Of a stretch of 64,000 nt of DNA, positions 18,165-28,313 are shown piece after piece; within the stretch, counting starts at the first letter, position 1; each line of letters begins with the position of its first letter. The translations under genes were made by a program, and so were the position numbers. Source of the DNA: Pseudomonadota bacterium (GTDB lineage: Bacteria > Pseudomonadota > Gammaproteobacteria > Steroidobacterales > Steroidobacteraceae); the NCBI GenBank assembly GCA_021847105.1, contig JAJZUT010000014.1:1-64000 (forward strand), written 5' to 3'. The notes beneath the pieces were generated by a model. That model made no database searches. It saw only the letters and a list, made by a program, of their open reading frames with translations, and was not told the origin of the DNA.

Positions 18165-18858
18165 CGCCGCCACCGTGCATGCGGAGCTCGTCTGCCTCCA
18201 GGCGCACCACGCCTGGGCGTACCCGGCTCTGTTTCTCGGCGCCTGGCTTGAGACCGTGGTGCCCTTCTCGCTGTTCGTGCCGGGGGAGATCGTCTTCCTC
18301 GCCGCGGCCGTCCTCGCCGCCACCGGAACGCTCGAGCTGCCCGGGGTGCTCGCCGTGCTCTACAGCGGCGGCGTGCTCGGTGACAACTGCAGCTACTGGA
18401 TCGGGCGGCGCTGCGGACAGCAGCTGTTTCGGCGGCTGGCCGGCTGGCCGCTGCTCGGCCCCCTCCTGCGCCGCAGCGGCTACGAGACCGGTGTCGCGTT
18501 TTTCCGCCGCCGGGGCGCGCTGGCGGTGTTTCTGGCGCGCCTGAGCGGGCCGCTCTCGGCAATCACCCCTGCGCTGGCCGGCATGTTCCGGCTGAACTAT
18601 CGGACGTTCCTCTGCTGCAATACGCCGGCCGTGCTGATCGGCATCAGCGAGTTCGTGTTCGCAGGTTATTTTCTCGCGCATCAGTTGCCGAGCCTGCGCA
18701 CGCCCGAGTCCCTGTGGGGCGCCGTGTTCGGACTCGGTGTCGTCCTGCTCACGCTCGCCCATCGGTTGCGGCGGCGGAGCGCCGCAGCGTCTCGCTCCTC
18801 GAGCACACCGCCATCGGTCCGCGTGAGTGATCCGGCCGATTGTCGGGCCGAAGTGTGA
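18151..18858 (+). CDS. DedA-family membrane protein
   Basis: A 235-aa polytopic membrane protein of the DedA/SNARE-associated family. It has the signature acidic/proline re-entrant region (TVVPFSLFVPGEIVFLAAAVLA), several hydrophobic helices (FVFAGYFLAHQL, AVFGLGVVLLTLA) and a charged cytoplasmic tail. DedA proteins include flippases for polyprenyl-phosphate and PE-type lipids. Its start lies inside the end of the glycosyltransferase gene, which ties it to that enzyme's lipid-linked product (inference). The tail after about residue 200 is unconserved. Confidence 0.88.
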   Translation: MSFADAATVHAELVCLQAHHAWAYPALFLGAWLETVVPFSLFVPGEIVFLAAAVLAATGTLELPGVLAVLYSGGVLGDNCSYWIGRRCGQQLFRRLAGWPLLGPLLRRSGYETGVAFFRRRGALAVFLARLSGPLSAITPALAGMFRLNYRTFLCCNTPAVLIGISEFVFAGYFLAHQLPSLRTPESLWGAVFGLGVVLLTLAHRLRRRSAAASRSSSTPPSVRVSDPADCRAEV

Positions 18859-18901
18859 CATCGCACCATCAGGCCGCGCGCGCCGATGGCGCGGGCGCCG
18901 C

Positions 18902-19825
18902 TCAGCCCGGACCTGCCGCCGTACAGGCGCCGGCGTCCGCCGGTGTCCGCACGGCTTGCGCTTGACGCTGCAACAGCGCCTGACCCATGCGCAGCCGCAC
19001 ACCGGTGTGCACGTGCGGACAGAGCGTGAAGCCCCGCGGCGCGAGCAGGATGATGGTCGAGCCGTGCTCGAACCAACCCATCTCCTCTCCCTTGCTCAAC
19101 GGCACGTCACAGTCGATGACTCGCGCACCGGCCTCATCCCCGTGCAACAGCAGATCGAGAAACCGCAGGCGGATGCCTGCCACCAGGATCGCCGCAACGG
19201 GCACGAGCACGATCCGGGCACCGCCCGGCGCAAGTTCGCACTCGAGCACCGCCCGCTCGTTACGGCAATACAGCCGCTCGATACGCTTCAGGGTGCTCGG
19301 ATTGACGTTCCAGGTGTCACCGGCTATGTGGGTGACGCGACGCACCCGGCAATCATACGGGGCATGAAACCGGTGATACATCCCGGCGGTGAGGCGCAGC
19401 GTGACATAACAGCCGTCGCGCAAGGCCTCGCCGCCGCGGCGGTCGGCGAGTAACTCGGTGAGCGGATACGTCTGACCTTTCGCCTGCAGCAGCGTTCCGG
19501 TTCCGATCGAGCCGACCGCCCCCACCAGACCATCGCAGGGACTCACCACCACGTGCCGCTCCCGGGCGATCGGCCGGGCGCCGTCGCGCAACTGCCGCGT
19601 GAAGCACTCGTGCACACTCTTGAAGCGGCGCTGGCGGGCATCACTCAGATCGAGATCGGCGAACAGCCGCCAGAGCGCGATGCCGGCCGCGCTCACCCAC
19701 GGGTGCTCGAGTCGGCTGAGCCAGCCGACGGCTCGGTTCAGCGCGCGCCGCGGTATACGGTTGGTCAACACGAAATTGAGCGGCTCATACTGCAGCAGAC
19801 GCCGCAGGAGATCTTTCGGGGTCAT
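18902..19825 (-). CDS. psd: Phosphatidylserine decarboxylase proenzyme
   Basis: A 307-aa membrane-associated enzyme that converts phosphatidylserine to phosphatidylethanolamine. It self-cleaves at the (L/H)GST motif to make the pyruvoyl group. Here the motif is FEHGSTIILL with Ser256 as the new N-terminal residue. The block DGLVGAVGSIGTGTLLQAKGQTYPL and YHRFHAPYDC(R) with the catalytic His are typical. The N-terminus (MTPKDLLRRLLQYEPLN) matches the standard start. It is convergent with DedA and divergent from the aminotransferase at 19882. No phosphatidylserine synthase gene lies near. Confidence 0.93.
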   Translation of the reverse strand: MTPKDLLRRLLQYEPLNFVLTNRIPRRALNRAVGWLSRLEHPWVSAAGIALWRLFADLDLSDARQRRFKSVHECFTRQLRDGARPIARERHVVVSPCDGLVGAVGSIGTGTLLQAKGQTYPLTELLADRRGGEALRDGCYVTLRLTAGMYHRFHAPYDCRVRRVTHIAGDTWNVNPSTLKRIERLYCRNERAVLECELAPGGARIVLVPVAAILVAGIRLRFLDLLLHGDEAGARVIDCDVPLSKGEEMGWFEHGSTIILLAPRGFTLCPHVHTGVRLRMGQALLQRQAQAVRTPADAGACTAAGPG

Positions 19826-19881
19826 CAGAGTGTCACCGTGTACGCCTAGACTTCTCGCGCCGCGGGACCGCGGTACGAGAG

Positions 19882-21615
19882 ATGGAACGCATGATCGAGC
19901 TGTCTGGCAAAGCGCTGGCGGCCTCGGGTGTGCTGCTCGGCGCGGCGCTCACCGCCCTGGCGGCCCTGCGAGGACGCATCGAGCTGTCCCTCGCCAAACA
20001 CCCCTCGCTGGCCGGCCACGCGCGCATCGCCCGGTGGGTTGCCGCACGGGTCCCGTTCTATGCCTACGACGAGGCGCAGTTCTTCGGCGCCGATGGGGCG
20101 CCACCGGCGCTTGCCGCCCGACGGCATGCCGCCTTCATGCGCCTCGCCGCACTGCATGCGCAGCGCTTCGCCCGCACCGCCGCCGCGACCGAGTCGATCG
20201 GCGCCTCCCTGCCGGACTGGCAGCTCACCGCGCACTACCGGGTCCCGTTCCAGTTCAGCGAGCTGGTTCGCCGCCACTTCAAGCCGACCGCGCTGGCGAG
20301 CGCCTCGCAGGGGTGCGAGCTGATCGATCTCGACGGCAACCGGTTGTACGACCTCACCGGGTCCTATGGACTGAACGTGTTCGGAGTGGATCACTACCGG
20401 CAGTGCATCGAACGCGGCGCCGACCTCGTGCGCGAGCTCGGGCCGGTTCTCGGCACCTATCACCCGGTGATTGCCGAGAATGCGACTCGCCTGCGGCGCA
20501 TCTCGGGGCTCGAACAGGTGTCGTTTCACATGTCCGGCACCGAGGCGGTCATGCAGGCGGTGCGCCTGGCGCGCTACCACACCCGGCGCCGTTACCTCGT
20601 CCGGTTCTGCGGGGCCTACCACGGCTGGTGGGGGGACGTGCAGCCCGGTGCCGGCAATCCCACGCCGTCCCGCGATACCCTCACGCTGCGCGAGATGCAT
20701 CCGCACACTCTGCGCGTGCTGCGGAACCGTCGGGACATCGCCTGCGTGCTGGTCAATCCCCTGCAGGCGCTGCACCCGAACGCCGCCGCGCCGGCCGACT
20801 CGACGCTCATCGACAGCGCCCGAGCGGCCCGCTTCGATCCGCAGGCGTACCGCCAGTGGCTGCGCGAACTGCGCGAGGTGTGCACCGCGCGCGGCATCGT
20901 ACTGATTTTCGATGAGGTGTTCGTCGGCTTCCGCCTCGCTCCGGGCGGCGCTCAGGAGTATTTCGGCGTGCGGGCCGATCTGGTCACTTACGGCAAGACG
21001 GTCGGGGGCGGACTGCCGATCGGGGTGCTCTGCGGCCGCACCGAGCTGATGCGCCGCTTCGACCCCGAGCGGCCCGCGGACATCTGCCTCGCCCGCGGCA
21101 CGTTCAATTCCCACCCGTACGTGATGGGCGCGATGAACGAGTTTCTGCGCCAGCTCGAGTCGAGCGGCATCCAGAGGCACTATCGTGACCTCGAGCGCAC
21201 CTGGAACGGCCGCGCGCAGGCGCTGAACGAGCAACTGGCGGGCGCCGGGCTCAACGTGCGCGTCGCGGCCCTCTCGACGATCTGGACCGTCTACTACCCG
21301 CAACCATCGCGCTACAACTGGATGCTGCAATACTATCTGCGTGCCCAAGGCCTGGCGCTCAGCTGGGTGGGAACCGGACGACTGATCTTCAGCCTGACCT
21401 ACAGCGATGCGCAGTTTGCGGAGGTCGCCGAACGATTTGTGGCCGCCGCACAGCAGATGCACGCCGATGGCTGGTGGTGGGAAGGCTCGCCCGGGAACCG
21501 TGCGATCAGACGCCAGGTGCTCAAGGAGATGCTGCTCGTCCGGGTGCGTCTGCGCCCATCGGGTCGATCAGCTCCCCGCGCAGCAGATACAGCGGTGCTC
21601 GGTGATAAAGCATGA
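19882..21615 (+). CDS. Class III aminotransferase with N-terminal membrane-anchor extension
   Basis: A 577-aa PLP enzyme. The catalytic half (about 130-540) matches the class III / glutamate-1-semialdehyde aminomutase-like group: DGNRLYDLTGSYGLNVFGVDH, SFHMSGTEAVMQAVRLAR, IFDEVFVGFRLAPGG, and the PLP lysine in TYGKTVGGGLPIG. It is about 130 residues longer than the usual 430 aa. The extra N-terminus carries a hydrophobic segment (about residues 12-29) predicted to anchor it in the membrane. The substrate is not readable; a membrane-bound keto or aldehyde lipid is possible (inference). Its last 95 bp overlap the convergent gene that ends at 21521. Confidence 0.82.
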   Translation: MERMIELSGKALAASGVLLGAALTALAALRGRIELSLAKHPSLAGHARIARWVAARVPFYAYDEAQFFGADGAPPALAARRHAAFMRLAALHAQRFARTAAATESIGASLPDWQLTAHYRVPFQFSELVRRHFKPTALASASQGCELIDLDGNRLYDLTGSYGLNVFGVDHYRQCIERGADLVRELGPVLGTYHPVIAENATRLRRISGLEQVSFHMSGTEAVMQAVRLARYHTRRRYLVRFCGAYHGWWGDVQPGAGNPTPSRDTLTLREMHPHTLRVLRNRRDIACVLVNPLQALHPNAAAPADSTLIDSARAARFDPQAYRQWLRELREVCTARGIVLIFDEVFVGFRLAPGGAQEYFGVRADLVTYGKTVGGGLPIGVLCGRTELMRRFDPERPADICLARGTFNSHPYVMGAMNEFLRQLESSGIQRHYRDLERTWNGRAQALNEQLAGAGLNVRVAALSTIWTVYYPQPSRYNWMLQYYLRAQGLALSWVGTGRLIFSLTYSDAQFAEVAERFVAAAQQMHADGWWWEGSPGNRAIRRQVLKEMLLVRVRLRPSGRSAPRAADTAVLGDKA

Positions 21616-22147
21616 TGTCGTGGAACGGGTCGGTTACGATCTTCGCCAGCCAGACGAGTCCGGTCTGCACGTCGCGGCACCAACACAGCTGCATCGTGCG
21701 CACCAGCAGCGCGGCGCAGCCGATCGCGAGCCACAACTGGCCGAGATGATTGAGATACTCGGCACGCGCAGTCGTCGCCGGGAACAGACCCCAGAGTGAC
21801 GGATTCATCCAGAGGATCACCGGAGAGAGCGCCCACACCGACAGCAACACAACCTTGCGCCGCAGGTTGTAGCCCACCTTGATGCGCTCCTTGTCCGCAT
21901 GGCTCACCTGGTTCACGCGGTCGTAGCCCTTGGGTTCGAAGTAGAAATGTCCGATCTGGCGGCTGACCATGGCGATCAGCCAGCCGATCAGCGCGGCCCA
22001 CAGGGGACTGAAGAAGACGATGACGTAGGTGACAAGGAAGGTCACCGCGCTCAGCAGGTGCAGCGACTGATTGATGCGGCTGTGGTGGTAGAAGCGATGA
22101 TCATCCCAGCGCTGGATCGCCAGCGCCGTGCGCAAATCGTGCAACAT
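21521..22147 (-). CDS. Small polytopic membrane protein, Mpo1/DUF962-like
   Basis: A 208-aa protein. I place the start at MLHDLRTALAIQRW (22147), where the similarity-like pattern begins; the longer upstream reading has no features. It shows FYHHSRINQSLHLLSAVTFL, then two hydrophobic helices, then SRQIGHFYFEPKGYDRVN. The spaced His residues (HH, H, GH) next to helices resemble Mpo1/DUF962 proteins, iron-dependent 2-hydroxy-fatty-acid dioxygenases of the ER and bacteria. Two more hydrophobic stretches follow (KVVLLSVWALSPVILWM, LWLAIGCAALLVRTM). The family match is my reading of motif spacing and is tentative. A fatty-acid role would fit the neighbouring lipid genes. Confidence 0.6.
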   Translation of the reverse strand: MLHDLRTALAIQRWDDHRFYHHSRINQSLHLLSAVTFLVTYVIVFFSPLWAALIGWLIAMVSRQIGHFYFEPKGYDRVNQVSHADKERIKVGYNLRRKVVLLSVWALSPVILWMNPSLWGLFPATTARAEYLNHLGQLWLAIGCAALLVRTMQLCWCRDVQTGLVWLAKIVTDPFHDIMLYHRAPLYLLRGELIDPMGADAPGRAASP

Positions 22148-22359
22148 CCGGCTCCCCGTGTGTGTCTGGCAGCGCTCGGCGGCGCCGATCCCGCATGAGA
22201 TAACACCCGTGTTACTCGAGTATGACAGCGCACACAGATGACACGCCACGGGCGGGCGGGCGGATTCACGGATTATTCCGGGCGCTGTCGTCAAACAGTC
22301 ACGGACACGCCTTACAAAGGATGGCCAGGGCCAAGCGGACAACTGGGGCTTCTTCAGTC

Positions 22360-23427
22360 ATGCAGAACATTCTCATCGTGACCGACGCCTGGCTGCCGCT
22401 CACCAACGGTGTCGTCACCACGCTCAGGCAGACGGTCGAGTGCCTGAGGCGATTCGGCTTCGACGTGCGGGTGATCCACCCGGGACAGTTCCGCACGGTC
22501 CCCTGCCCGAGCTACCCAGAGATCGCCATCGCGGTTTTTCCCGCGCGCCGACTGGCACGGCAGATCGAGGCCTACCGTCCCCACGCGATTCACATCGCCA
22601 CCGAAGGGCCTCTCGGCTGGGCCGCCCGGCACTACTGCCTGGCGCGCGGACTGCGCTTCACGAGCTCCTATCACACCCAGTTTCCACAATACCTGCGCTC
22701 GCGTCTGCCGATACCGCTCGCGCTGTCCTTTCAGGTGATCCGCTCCTTCCACGCCGCCGCGCAACACTGCATGGTCAGCACCGAGTCGCTGCAGCGCGAG
22801 CTGACCGAGCGCGGTTTCACCAATCTCGTGCGCTGGAGTCGCGGCGTCAACACGCAGCTGTTCCGACCGCGACCGAAGGAGTTCCTGTCGCTGCCGCGAC
22901 CGATCGCCGCCTATGTGGGGCGGCTCGCCATCGAGAAGAACATCGAGGCGTTTCTCGCGATGCCGTGGCGCGGCACGAAGATCGTGATCGGCGACGGCCC
23001 GGAACGCGAGCGCCTCGAGAAGCGCCACCCCGGCGCGTACTTCGCCGGTTACCGCTTCGGCGAGGACCTGGCCGCGCATCTGGCGGCCGCCGACGTGCTG
23101 GTGTTTCCGAGCCGCACCGACACCTTCGGCCTGGTCAACCTTGAAGCCATGGCGTGCGGCGTGCCGGTTGCGGCCTACCCCGTCACCGGTCCGATCGATG
23201 TGGTCACGGAGGGCGTCACGGGCGCACTCGACGTGGATCTCGGACGGGCGGCACAGCGGGCGCTGCGAATCGATCCGCGCGCATGCCGGGAACACGCCTT
23301 GAGCTGCGGCTGGGAGCGCTGCGCGCGGCAGTTCGAGAGTCATCTCGTCGAATGCTCACCGGCGCACGCGACGGCGCCGGTCCGCCCGCCGGCGCTCCTC
23401 AGCCGCTCCGAGCGGGCACTCTCGTAA
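22360..23427 (+). CDS. GT4 glycosyltransferase (MgtA / alpha-mannosyltransferase-like)
   Basis: A 355-aa GT-B enzyme. MQNILIVTDAWLPLTNGVVT at the N-terminus, HIATEGPLGWAARHYCLARG and YHTQFPQYLRSRLP in the N-lobe, and VFPSRTDTFGLVNLEAMACGVPVAAYPVTGP (the EX7E nucleotide-sugar motif) near the C-terminus place it in GT4. Close relatives transfer mannose or glucose to diacylglycerol or phosphatidylinositol in membranes. I start at 22360; an in-frame ATG 13 codons earlier is possible. It is divergent from the Mpo1-like gene. Together with the GT28-like/GT2 fusion it implies glycolipid synthesis in this stretch (inference). Confidence 0.88.
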   Translation: MQNILIVTDAWLPLTNGVVTTLRQTVECLRRFGFDVRVIHPGQFRTVPCPSYPEIAIAVFPARRLARQIEAYRPHAIHIATEGPLGWAARHYCLARGLRFTSSYHTQFPQYLRSRLPIPLALSFQVIRSFHAAAQHCMVSTESLQRELTERGFTNLVRWSRGVNTQLFRPRPKEFLSLPRPIAAYVGRLAIEKNIEAFLAMPWRGTKIVIGDGPERERLEKRHPGAYFAGYRFGEDLAAHLAAADVLVFPSRTDTFGLVNLEAMACGVPVAAYPVTGPIDVVTEGVTGALDVDLGRAAQRALRIDPRACREHALSCGWERCARQFESHLVECSPAHATAPVRPPALLSRSERALS

Positions 23428-23474
23428 CGAGACGAACGCAGCGAGTCAGCCGCGGTGTCGCACGCGTTCGGGCT

Positions 23475-25151
23475 TTACGCAAGACTCTCGCTGTCCATGA
23501 GTTCAGCCATCAGCGCGAGCAGCTGTTCGGCCTGCACCGGCTTGGCGGCGAGCCGCATGCGCGGATCGGGCACCAGCCCCTTGATGGCCGGCGAGGTGTC
23601 GCCCGAGACCAGGATCGCCTTGAGCGTCGGTCCGAACATGTTGCGCAGTTCGGCGATCACCTCAAGACCGGTCTGCTCGCAGTCGAGGTGGTAGTCGCTG
23701 ATGATCAGGTCGGGGGCGCCTCGGGTTCGCGCCTGCCGGATGGCCTCCTCGGGGCTCGCGGCGCTGGCAACCTGAAAGCCGAGCGACTCCAGCAGCAGCC
23801 GCGTCGCTTCGCGCACCCCCTGGTCGTCCTCCACGAGCAACACACGCCGTCCGCACGCCGCCGCGTGCGCATCCGACCGGTCAGGGATCTGCACCGAGGC
23901 GACCTGCGCGCTCGGCGTGGTGCTGAGCGGCAGCTCGAGGCTGAACGCACTGCCCTGGCCCGGCTCGGAGCTGACCTCCAGCGTCACGCCCAGCAGCTTC
24001 ACCACGCGCTCGACGATGCTCAGACCGAGTCCAAAGCCCTCGCGGGCACCGCTGTGCGCGCGGCCCACCTGGTAGAACTCCTCGAAGATGTGCGGCAGAT
24101 GTTCCCGGGCGATGCCAACGCCCGTATCTTCAACGTGCACGCGTACGCTGCCGGGAGCCGGCTCACAGCGCAGTGTCACCGAACCCTGGCGGGTGTACTT
24201 GATGGCGTTGGCGACCAGGTTGCGCAGAATCTGCCCGAGCAGCGCCGGGTCGCTGCGCACCTGTGCCGCGCACGGTTCGACCCGCAGCGCGAGCCCCTTA
24301 CTGGCGGCGGCGCTTGCGAACTCCCGGCGCAGCTCTGAGAACGGCTCGGCGAGCGTGAACTCCGTGATCTCCGGTCGGATGGCACCGGACTCGAGCTTGC
24401 TGATATCAAGCAGCGTGTTGACCAGGCGCGAGGCGGCATTGACGGCGAGCTCCTGCTGGGCCAGCGCCTCGGCGGCTGCCTCGGTCGCCGTCGGATCGCG
24501 GAGCATCCGCCGCAGGCTGCCGTTGAGCAGCGAGAGACTCTGCAGGGGCTGGCGCAAGTCGTGACTCGCGGTGGCGAGGAAGCGGCTCTTGGCGCGGTTG
24601 GCCTGATCCGCGATCTCAAGCGCCCGCTGCGCCGCGGCGCGCGCCGCCTCAAGCTCGCTCGTGCGCTCACGCACCCGCTGCTCGAGCTCGCCGTAGACCC
24701 GGACATTCTCCATCGCTACGGCTGTCGCATCGGCCAGAGCCTGCAGCGTGCGGACCTCCTCGTCTGTCGCCTCGTGGTAACTCGACCAGTAATTGCCAAT
24801 GGCGCCGATCGGATCGAGGCTGCGGATCGGCACCATGACCAGACTCTTCACGAAGGTCGGCCGATAGGCCTCGATCGGAATGCGCGGATCGACGTAGATG
24901 TCCGGGACCACCACCGCCTGGCGGTTCAGCATGCACCAGCCGCTGATACACCTCTGCAGCGAGAACCGCAGCCCCTTCCACAAAGGGGATATGGCGTCCT
25001 CGTCCGCGTAAAAGCACTGATCCCGGTCGCGCAGCACGAATGTCGCGCCGTCTGCACCGGTGAGGTTGCGCGCGGCGGTGCGCACGATCTGCTGAATCCG
25101 GGGCAGGTCTCTCGCAAACGCCAGCTGCTGCACGACGCTGATCAGAGGCAT
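23475..25151 (-). CDS. GAF-sensing hybrid histidine kinase with C-terminal receiver
   Basis: A 558-aa soluble hybrid kinase. A GAF domain (about 10-150; FYADEDAISPLWKG, CISGWCMLNRQAVVVPDIY) is followed by a coiled coil (about 152-188) and a HisKA domain with phospho-His197 in FLATASHDLRQPLQ. A HATPase domain comes next (NLVANAIKYT, VEDTGVGIA, GFGLGLSIVERV), then a receiver domain (LLVEDDQGVREA, phospho-Asp in LIISDYHL). The receiver carries no output domain, so a phosphotransfer partner elsewhere is likely. No cognate regulator gene is adjacent. It lies between GT4 and purA, on the same strand as purA, with a 124-bp gap. Confidence 0.9.
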   Translation of the reverse strand: MPLISVVQQLAFARDLPRIQQIVRTAARNLTGADGATFVLRDRDQCFYADEDAISPLWKGLRFSLQRCISGWCMLNRQAVVVPDIYVDPRIPIEAYRPTFVKSLVMVPIRSLDPIGAIGNYWSSYHEATDEEVRTLQALADATAVAMENVRVYGELEQRVRERTSELEAARAAAQRALEIADQANRAKSRFLATASHDLRQPLQSLSLLNGSLRRMLRDPTATEAAAEALAQQELAVNAASRLVNTLLDISKLESGAIRPEITEFTLAEPFSELRREFASAAASKGLALRVEPCAAQVRSDPALLGQILRNLVANAIKYTRQGSVTLRCEPAPGSVRVHVEDTGVGIAREHLPHIFEEFYQVGRAHSGAREGFGLGLSIVERVVKLLGVTLEVSSEPGQGSAFSLELPLSTTPSAQVASVQIPDRSDAHAAACGRRVLLVEDDQGVREATRLLLESLGFQVASAASPEEAIRQARTRGAPDLIISDYHLDCEQTGLEVIAELRNMFGPTLKAILVSGDTSPAIKGLVPDPRMRLAAKPVQAEQLLALMAELMDSESLA

Positions 25152-25275
25152 GGGTCATCATCCCGCGGGTCTGGTGGCCCCGCAAGCCTGCGCCTGCGCA
25201 GTTCGTGCCTGCGCTCGAGCCGACGGGCGCCAAGCGGTGCCCCGTCCGCATCAGGCGGCGCGCCCAGCGGCCGAA

Positions 25276-26586
<1,311 letters not shown>

Positions 26587-27876
26587 TCACGTGTCCGGAT
26601 GTTGTGTCTCGAGAATCTCGACCCCGGGGGTGCGCGCGAGCGCCAGCACCTCCGCGTCGGGCATCTGCACCGCGAGTTCGATCGAGCCGTCCTCGCCGGC
26701 GCGCTCGGCGCGCACCACCTTCGCAGCATACAGACGGGAACGCAGGGCGCCCGCTCCGGGCGGCAGGCGTACGCGCGCATCGCGCGTACTGCGTGCCAGA
26801 CGCTCGGCAACCACGCTGATCAGCAAGTCGAGTCCGCGACGCTCGGCGGCCGATATCCACACCGTCGTCGCCTCGCCCGCCGGGCTGCGCTCGATGCCCG
26901 GGGTGCGACCCAAGCGATCGATCTTGTTGTAGACGAGCACTTGGGGAATCGACTGGGCACCGATCTGCCCCAGCACGTCGTTGACCTGCGCAATGTGCTC
27001 GTCGCGGCGCGGATCGCTCGCATCGACCACGTGCAGCAGCAGCGTGGCCTCACGCGCCTCGGTGAGCGTCGACTGGAACGCAGCAACCAACTCGTGAGGC
27101 AGCTCGCGAATGAACCCAACCGTGTCGGCGGCCACCACCGCCGTGCCGCCGGGCAGCGTAATGCGCCGCACGGTCGGGTCCAGCGTCGCGAACAGCTGAT
27201 CGGCCACGTACGCCTCAGCACCGGTCAATGCGCGAAACAGCGTCGACTTGCCGGCGTTGGTATACCCGACCAGCGCGAGCGACGGCACCGGGATCTCGGC
27301 GCGCACCTGTCGGCCGGTCTCGCGCTGCTGACGCAGCTTGGCGAGCCGCCGTGTCAGCAGCCGCACGCGCTGGGCAATCAGCCGCCGGTCGGTCTCGAGC
27401 TGCGTCTCGCCGGGACCCCGCATGCCGATGCCGCCTTTTTGCCGCTCAAGGTGCGTCCAGCCGCGCACCAGGCGGGTCGCAATGTGGCGCAGCTGCGCCA
27501 GCTCTACCTCGAGCTTGCCTTCGAAGCTGCGCGCGCGCTGCGCGAAGATGTCGAGGATCAGGCCATTGCGATCGAGCACGCGTCGGCCGGTCAGCTTCTC
27601 GAGGTTGCGTTCCTGACTCGGCGAGAGCGCGTGATCGATGAGGATCAGCTCCGCGTCCGCCTGCTCGGCCGCCAGACGCAGCTCCTCGGCCTTGCCGCTA
27701 CCGACGAAAAAGCGCGGATCGGGCCGCTCGCGCCGTCCGGTGACCGTGGCCACGGGCTCCGCGCCCGCCGACAGGGCAAGCTGACGAAATTCCTCGAGGT
27801 CCTCCGGGTCGATCGGTCCGCCGAACCCAACGCGCACGAGCAGCGCGCGCTCACCGGAACGCGGGCGTTCGAACAC
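26587..27876 (-). CDS. hflX: Ribosome-associated GTPase HflX
   Basis: A 429-aa GTPase that splits stalled or heat-damaged ribosomes. It has the HflX-specific N-terminal domain (GGPIDPEDLEEFRQLALSAG; RRVLDRNGLILDIFAQRA), the coiled linker with GPGETQLETDRRLI, and a G domain with GYTNAGKSTLFRALTG (G1), DTVGFIRELP (G3) and YNKIDRLG (G4). The C-terminus has a compact extra domain. It follows hfq by 42 bp in the conserved operon. Confidence 0.96.
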   Translation of the reverse strand: MFERPRSGERALLVRVGFGGPIDPEDLEEFRQLALSAGAEPVATVTGRRERPDPRFFVGSGKAEELRLAAEQADAELILIDHALSPSQERNLEKLTGRRVLDRNGLILDIFAQRARSFEGKLEVELAQLRHIATRLVRGWTHLERQKGGIGMRGPGETQLETDRRLIAQRVRLLTRRLAKLRQQRETGRQVRAEIPVPSLALVGYTNAGKSTLFRALTGAEAYVADQLFATLDPTVRRITLPGGTAVVAADTVGFIRELPHELVAAFQSTLTEAREATLLLHVVDASDPRRDEHIAQVNDVLGQIGAQSIPQVLVYNKIDRLGRTPGIERSPAGEATTVWISAAERRGLDLLISVVAERLARSTRDARVRLPPGAGALRSRLYAAKVVRAERAGEDGSIELAVQMPDAEVLALARTPGVEILETQHPDT

Positions 27877-27918
27877 AGACTGATTCCTGGCGTGAGCGTG
27901 AGCCTGAGCGGAGCCGCC

Positions 27919-28170
27919 TCACTCGACGGTCGGTTCCACAGCGCCCTCCTCGTCCGAGCTGAGCCGCACGTTGCGGGCCGGCACGACGGTGGAGATCGCA
28001 TGTTTGTAGACCATCTGGCTGACGCTGTTGCGCAGCAGCACGACGAACTGGTCGAATGAGTCGATCTGACCCTGCAGCTTGATGCCGTTGACCAGATAAA
28101 TCGACACCGGCACGCGTTCTTTGCGCAATGCGTTCAGGAAAGGATCTTGGAGCGACTGGCCTTTGGCCAT
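27919..28170 (-). CDS. hfq: RNA chaperone Hfq
   Basis: An 83-aa Sm-like hexameric RNA chaperone that pairs small RNAs with mRNAs. The protein begins [20 protein letters not shown], the invariant N-terminus, with Sm1 ([19 protein letters not shown]) and Sm2 ([14 protein letters not shown]) motifs. A short acidic tail ([13 protein letters not shown]) ends it. The longer in-frame reading upstream is untranslated leader; GGAG (AAGGAGAACCCG) precedes the ATG at 28170. It sits between miaA and hflX as in most gammaproteobacteria, 143 bp after miaA. Confidence 0.97.
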   Translation of the reverse strand: MAKGQSLQDPFLNALRKERVPVSIYLVNGIKLQGQIDSFDQFVVLLRNSVSQMVYKHAISTVVPARNVRLSSDEEGAVEPTVE

Positions 28171-28313
28171 CGGGTTCTCCTTATTGTCACAGATTGTAGT
28201 TTTTGGCTGGTTGGGGACCGCCGAAGCGCCCCGACGGGGGTGATGCAAGCACCTGCCTCCGCGGCAGGTCAAAAGCGATACGAGCGCCGAATATTAGCAC
28301 CAACCTGTCTGAT

